A DNA stretch of 14,836 nucleotides from Pseudomonadota bacterium. GTDB taxonomy: Bacteria; Pseudomonadota; Gammaproteobacteria; Steroidobacterales; Steroidobacteraceae. The notes below the pieces were generated by a model. The model had not been told where the DNA came from, did not search any database, and saw only the letters and a list, made by a program, of their open reading frames with translations. Positions within the stretch are counted from its first letter, which is position 1; every line of letters begins with the position of its first letter. The translations under genes were made by a program, and so were the position numbers. Shown in pieces: positions 14,582-14,836 of this stretch. The DNA lies in NCBI GenBank assembly GCA_021820785.1, contig JAKADE010000027.1:1-14836 (forward strand), given 5' to 3'.

Positions 14582-14836
14582 ATGCTACGCATCGCACGAT
14601 GGCCGCTGATCTTGGCGACGGTTCTGCTGGTTCTTGCCTCGATGTCCACCGCGCCGCTCGCAGCGGCGGCAGACCATCCGATGGCATTCAATATTTCCGC
14701 GCAGCCGCTGCCGGCGGCCCTGCGCGAGTTCGCACACCAGGCGCACGTCCAGCTGCTGTTCGATTACCGGGCGCTCGAGCACCTCAAGGCCCGGCGGCTC
14801 ACCGGACGCATGGGGGTCCGCGCCGCCTTGATGCAG
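14582..14836 (+). CDS. TonB-dependent outer-membrane receptor with STN signalling domain (partial, N-terminal 85 residues)
   Basis: Runs off the right edge. Residues 1-30 form a signal peptide: short basic start MLRIAR, hydrophobic core (WPLILATVLLVLASMS) and a likely cleavage after the PLAAAA stretch. The mature protein begins with a secretin/TonB short N-terminal (STN) domain: FNISAQPLPAALREFAHQA, then HVQLLFDYRAL and RLTGRMGVRAALMQ. STN domains occur in TonB-dependent transducers that signal through FecR-type proteins, and such a gene is directly upstream. GAGGGGG at 14571-14577 precedes the ATG by four bases. The 78-bp gap to the FecR gene has no clear terminator. The plug and barrel are not visible, so the ligand cannot be read; a secretin is the less likely alternative. 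Confidence 0.85.
   Translation, partial: MLRIARWPLILATVLLVLASMSTAPLAAAADHPMAFNISAQPLPAALREFAHQAHVQLLFDYRALEHLKARRLTGRMGVRAALMQ

Overview
The window is GC-rich, densely coding bacterial DNA. PrpD reads almost like the enterobacterial protein, the glutathione-transferase is YfcG-like, and a FecI/FecR/TonB-receptor unit closes the window. Together these suggest a high-GC gammaproteobacterium, perhaps of the Xanthomonadales/Nevskiales/Steroidobacter type. That placement is an inference from protein flavour, not a phylogeny. I found no rRNA, tRNA or CRISPR array.

Layout. (1) Positions 1-2030, minus strand: methylcitrate-cycle genes prpC then prpD; prpD runs off the left edge. (2) Positions 2107-4519, plus strand: a LysR-type regulator divergent from prpC, then a class-3-type aldehyde dehydrogenase. 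The 76-bp divergent gap carries a 13-bp dyad. (3) Positions 4563-5213, minus strand: a YfcG-type (nu-class) glutathione transferase. (4) Positions 5214-6011: an 800-bp low-coding stretch with a frameshifted N-terminal relic of a TnpB (IS200/IS605 OrfB) gene, a long imperfect hairpin and a plausible sigma-70 promoter. (5) Positions 6012-12768, plus strand: a histidine phosphatase resembling yeast sedoheptulose-1,7-bisphosphatase SHB17, then, after a 226-bp leader, a tight run tal - ppgK-like glucokinase - pgi - gnd - zwf. (6) Positions 12913-14836, plus strand: an ECF sigma factor, an overlapping FecR-type anti-sigma factor and the start of a TonB-dependent receptor with an STN domain.

How the genes work together. 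The central run encodes glucose phosphorylation (possibly polyphosphate-driven), G6P/F6P interconversion, both dehydrogenases of the oxidative pentose-phosphate pathway, and transaldolase. 6-Phosphogluconolactonase is absent from the run. If the neighbouring phosphatase acts on sedoheptulose bisphosphate, the locus would also hold a non-oxidative 'riboneogenesis' step. The FecI/FecR/receptor unit may regulate outer-membrane uptake of a ligand. Its position next to glucose metabolism makes a carbohydrate possible, but nothing in the visible part proves it. The left part handles propionyl-CoA through 2-methylcitrate.

I see no clearly new system. The best leads are the SHB17-like phosphatase beside the pentose-phosphate genes, the ppgK-like kinase inside that operon, and the TnpB relic. 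Long open frames antisense to prpC, the aldehyde dehydrogenase, tal, pgi and zwf are high-GC shadows and are not annotated.
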